Positions 61,456 to 64,000 of a stretch of 64,000 nt of DNA are shown piece by piece. The notes beneath the pieces are model-generated. The model had not been told where the DNA came from. It worked only from the letters and a program-made list of their open reading frames with translations, and did not search any database. Location: assembly GCA_903927965.1 (NCBI GenBank), contig CAIYPA010000193.1, positions 1 through 64,000 of the forward strand, read 5' to 3'. The DNA comes from an uncultured Bacteroidia bacterium. GTDB taxonomy: Bacteria > Bacteroidota > Bacteroidia > Bacteroidales > Prolixibacteraceae. Each line of letters opens with the position of its first letter. Positions within the stretch are counted from its first letter, which is position 1. The position numbers and the translations under genes were made by a program.

Positions 61456-63255
61456 TCAATATAAAAATCTACGCAACGCTTCGATGTAATAGATCAACGG
61501 ATACAACTTCTCGTCGTACCAAAGCATTGCAAAATAGAGCCCTATCGGGTTGGACCGTAAACCATTCTGATCAAATTCATTCTGCAACCAGTTAAAACCG
61601 TCCAGGCATACCAACCTATCTTTTCCGGTCAACGCAGCAATGGAGAGAGAAGTTTCCTCAATTGTGCCATTCATTCCAATTTCACCACCCCAACTTCCGT
61701 CCTCATTCTGCTGAGCAATCAGATAATTCGTAGCTTTGTCCAACATTTGACCAATATTGCGTTTCATGGTATCATCCAGACATTTGCACAATAAACTATC
61801 ATTCAAATAGATTGAAACTTTGGCGGTACCATAGACAGGATTCTTGTTATCTGAGGTGAACTGGTTGCCAAACCACAATGGATTCCAGCTTCCATTGTCG
61901 TTCTGTACCTTCCAAAGGAAACCGAAGGCTCTTGCAATACAGTTGGTTAGGGCTATTCGCAAATCGCCAGGAATAATTTCGGCCAAAACATCCAACGATT
62001 TGGCCAATGCGAAGAGCGCATGACCCGTCAGGTCGGCACAACTGCTGTCGAAGGGAAGCCTCCCCCATCCTTTACAAAACGTGGGAAATCCGCCATCCTT
62101 GTTCTGCAAGGTTGTCAGCCAGCAGCAACCGTTGACAATCGCTGTAACTGTATCAGTATCTCCAGGACGGTACAAATCAAGCAATGCAAGGATCGCTCCA
62201 GACGTGTCGTCCACATCGGGAACCGAACCTGAAAAATTGGTCCATCCCCAACCTCCGGGTTCTGCGAGGTTGAAAGGATGAATGGATTTGTATTGAAATA
62301 AATTGAAATGGGTTAAAAGATTTGAAATTTCCTGCTTAGAAAATTCGTTCATCATTTGAGGTCCCAACGCTTTCACACTTAAGGAGGTGACCCATGTTGA
62401 GAGGTCGGTATCGATGGGCCAGCTTCCATCTTCGCGTTGCTGGTTTCGCAAAAAGGAAATCCCTTTTTCAGCAACTGCATTTTTACCTAATCCACAGGAT
62501 ATAAGGCACATCGCAACAAAGGCTGTCAATGGGATGGCTTCAAGGAAACCGCCGCTCTCTGGCATGATGCTTTCCAATTTCCTCATGGCCGGTGCTATGG
62601 ATTTGTTCCTTAGCCATTTCATGACCGGATTGTGGTGTTTGCGTGTCTTAAAAATAAAGATGCCGACACCAATCAAGGCAGGAATGGCATAGCTCACCAC
62701 GCGCAAATTGAACAAGCTGTACCATTTGGCAGGCAATAATGTGAATTCAAATGGCAATTGTGGGATTTTGTGGCTTACTTCAGGATACAGCACGCCACAA
62801 ATAATCAGCATCGAAAGGATTGGGACAGAAAAGGTGTAATCACTTCCATAATAGCCAATTACAGCAGTTGTAATGTCCTTCTTGTTCAAGTCTATTTTTT
62901 GTGAAAGCAAATACTTTTCAATATTGGACAATGAGTATCCAGAATCGACATTCAGGTCTTTACAATATCTGATTGCAGCATAGGACAATAAGGAAGTGCT
63001 TACATTGCTTTTGCTCTGTGGGGTGTCACCAAATCCGCCGTCAGGGTTCTGGTTTTTGATCAGCCAATCCAATCCATTGACAATCAGAAGATGATCCGAA
63101 TCATCCCCATTGATTTTGAGTGCCACAATCGCCACGGCTGTTCCAAGGGCACTCGATGAAAGCTTACCAGACCAAAAACCCTGTGGGTTAAGTTCGTCCT
63201 TTAGTAGTCCAACCAGCTTTTTGTATTGATTTTCAAGATCTATTTGTCCCATCAC
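61456..63255 (-). CDS. Squalene-hopene-cyclase-like protein
   Basis: 599 residues of the terpenoid-cyclase (alpha/alpha toroid) superfamily. The class II cyclase acid motif DxDDT is intact as VPDVDDTSGA (347-351). QW-type repeats are seen at QNPDGGFGD, QREDGSWP, QNKDGGFP, QNDNGSWN and QQNEDGSWGGE, and WNPLWFG...VYGTAKV recalls the GRWG..YIYGT block of squalene-hopene cyclases. A hydrophobic stretch IPALIGVGIFIF (about 191-202) could dip into the membrane. The polyprenoid substrate is unknown. It begins 54 nt after the partial toroid gene. Confidence 0.75.
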   Translation of the reverse strand: MMGQIDLENQYKKLVGLLKDELNPQGFWSGKLSSSALGTAVAIVALKINGDDSDHLLIVNGLDWLIKNQNPDGGFGDTPQSKSNVSTSLLSYAAIRYCKDLNVDSGYSLSNIEKYLLSQKIDLNKKDITTAVIGYYGSDYTFSVPILSMLIICGVLYPEVSHKIPQLPFEFTLLPAKWYSLFNLRVVSYAIPALIGVGIFIFKTRKHHNPVMKWLRNKSIAPAMRKLESIMPESGGFLEAIPLTAFVAMCLISCGLGKNAVAEKGISFLRNQQREDGSWPIDTDLSTWVTSLSVKALGPQMMNEFSKQEISNLLTHFNLFQYKSIHPFNLAEPGGWGWTNFSGSVPDVDDTSGAILALLDLYRPGDTDTVTAIVNGCCWLTTLQNKDGGFPTFCKGWGRLPFDSSCADLTGHALFALAKSLDVLAEIIPGDLRIALTNCIARAFGFLWKVQNDNGSWNPLWFGNQFTSDNKNPVYGTAKVSIYLNDSLLCKCLDDTMKRNIGQMLDKATNYLIAQQNEDGSWGGEIGMNGTIEETSLSIAALTGKDRLVCLDGFNWLQNEFDQNGLRSNPIGLYFAMLWYDEKLYPLIYYIEALRRFLY

Positions 63256-63309
63256 AGAATATAATTGCTAAATCATTAATAACCAATTTTATATAGTTGT
63301 TTATATCAA

Positions 63310-64000
63310 CTAATTCATTGACCCAAGAGCAAGCAAACCATAGAAGGTATATTCCACATCGGTGATAAAATCGGTTGAAGTGGCCCTGAAACCTCCATTG
63401 TCGTAAAGATCATCAACAAATGAAAGGCAATCAGGTTTGATCAAACGAATATCCGCATCCAGGAAATGGAGTGCGAACAAGGCAACTCCAGTCGAAAGCA
63501 AATCCTCTTCGGGAGCCCTTAAAACAGCTGCAAACCCACCATTTCCACGATAAAATGTTAGAAGAGCTTCAACAGGTTCGGATTGTGGGTTGCCTGCCAT
63601 TCCCATCATTACCGCTGTGGTGGCAACTACCGGACATGGATGCCCCTTCAAATTGAGCAATCGTTTGTACCGTTTTACCACACGTTGGATCGAAAGGTAG
63701 TCTTCAAGATAAAAGAGGGCCAATATGCCCAGAAAACCGCTGTATTCGGGTTGTTTAAGATCGGGTCGCAGCAAGTCTTCGAGTATTTCGTTCCGGAGTT
63801 TTTCCGTGATAACGTCTAGTCCGATCAATTTTGCATAGAGGATCGCGCCACAGTACCGATAAACGCCGGTCAGGTTACCCGAAGGAACGGTTGCTTCAAC
63901 ATACTTTTTAAGTGGTTCTTTAAAGCCCGGAACTTCCAGTGAATTGGAAATAAAATATCCGAAAAGGGAGTAATACAAATCGCACTTTCCGGCACGGTCG
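63310..64000 (-). CDS. Prenyltransferase/squalene-oxidase-repeat-like toroid protein (partial)
   Basis: The C-terminal 230 residues of a gene that begins beyond the window: codons upstream of TTG 63978 stay open to the edge (DRAGKCDLYYSLFGYF). Helical repeats GNLTGVYRYCGAILYAKL, YRGNGGFAAVLRAPEEDLLS and DNGGFRATSTDFITDVEYTF resemble the beta-subunit-type toroid of protein prenyltransferases rather than the cyclase next door; no DxDD motif in the visible part. It is upstream of the cyclase-like and CobW genes on the same strand, so the operon continues to the right. Confidence 0.7.
   Translation of the reverse strand, partial: DRAGKCDLYYSLFGYFISNSLEVPGFKEPLKKYVEATVPSGNLTGVYRYCGAILYAKLIGLDVITEKLRNEILEDLLRPDLKQPEYSGFLGILALFYLEDYLSIQRVVKRYKRLLNLKGHPCPVVATTAVMMGMAGNPQSEPVEALLTFYRGNGGFAAVLRAPEEDLLSTGVALFALHFLDADIRLIKPDCLSFVDDLYDNGGFRATSTDFITDVEYTFYGLLALGSMN

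Overview
The window reads as chromosome of a Bacteroidota bacterium, most likely a free-living member of the Bacteroidales/Marinilabiliales side. Pointers are the AT-rich DNA, promoters of the TTG-N18/19-TAnnTTTG type, AT-rich leaders without Shine-Dalgarno sites, Bacteroidota-typical families (DUF6913, DUF4465/BtuH-like lipoprotein, TPR-PD40-OmpA lipoprotein, PAS histidine kinases with FFSIIGHDLKNPF-type H-boxes) and single-chain PurL. The genus is not determinable. No rRNA, tRNA, CRISPR array, intact insertion sequence or prophage was recognised.

Layout. 0-8 kb: YkgJ-like and ferritin-like proteins, a Tat-exported SGNH hydrolase, an ATPase, the altronate operon uxaB-uxaA behind a promoter and LacI-type operator, a lone receiver domain, an AlkD-like protein and a DJ-1 protein with a clear terminator. 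8-19 kb: a 1217-residue exported TPR protein built from 61-residue repeats, an amino-acid permease and an RND efflux operon. 19-27 kb: a 59-residue winged-helix-like protein, aroC, a SlyD-like isomerase, a cobalamin riboswitch driving a CWC protein and a BtuH-like lipoprotein, ligA, DUF6913, dapA and an orphan antitoxin-like gene. 27-36 kb: esterase, DUF2339 protein, a tetraheme cytochrome/ferredoxin/NrfD operon without catalytic subunit, and purL. 36-41 kb: a GT4-toroid glycosyltransferase facing a GH130 enzyme fused to a receiver domain. 41-47 kb: repeat-rich DNA around an Rpn-type nuclease, an EamA transporter, an RsmF-like methyltransferase and a protein with an inactive-looking GH16-like domain. 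47-55 kb: three PAS histidine kinases, one broken by an in-frame TGA. 55-64 kb: exported AGE epimerase, cyclophilin, PorE-like lipoprotein, a HEPN/MNT toxin-antitoxin pair beside a DinD remnant, and an operon of CobW GTPase, squalene-cyclase-like protein and a second toroid protein that runs off the edge.

The least expected content is non-coding: (i) degenerate 7-bp-period repeats (GG-rich heptamers) at five intergenic loci; (ii) a ~74-nt repeat present four times, once as a head-to-head pair; (iii) two diverged ~210-bp dispersed repeats; (iv) a ~195-bp interrupted palindrome with nested hairpins. The strongest functional leads are the riboswitch-controlled CWC/BtuH pair, the GH130-receiver fusion with its glycosyltransferase neighbour, and the cyclase/toroid/CobW operon.
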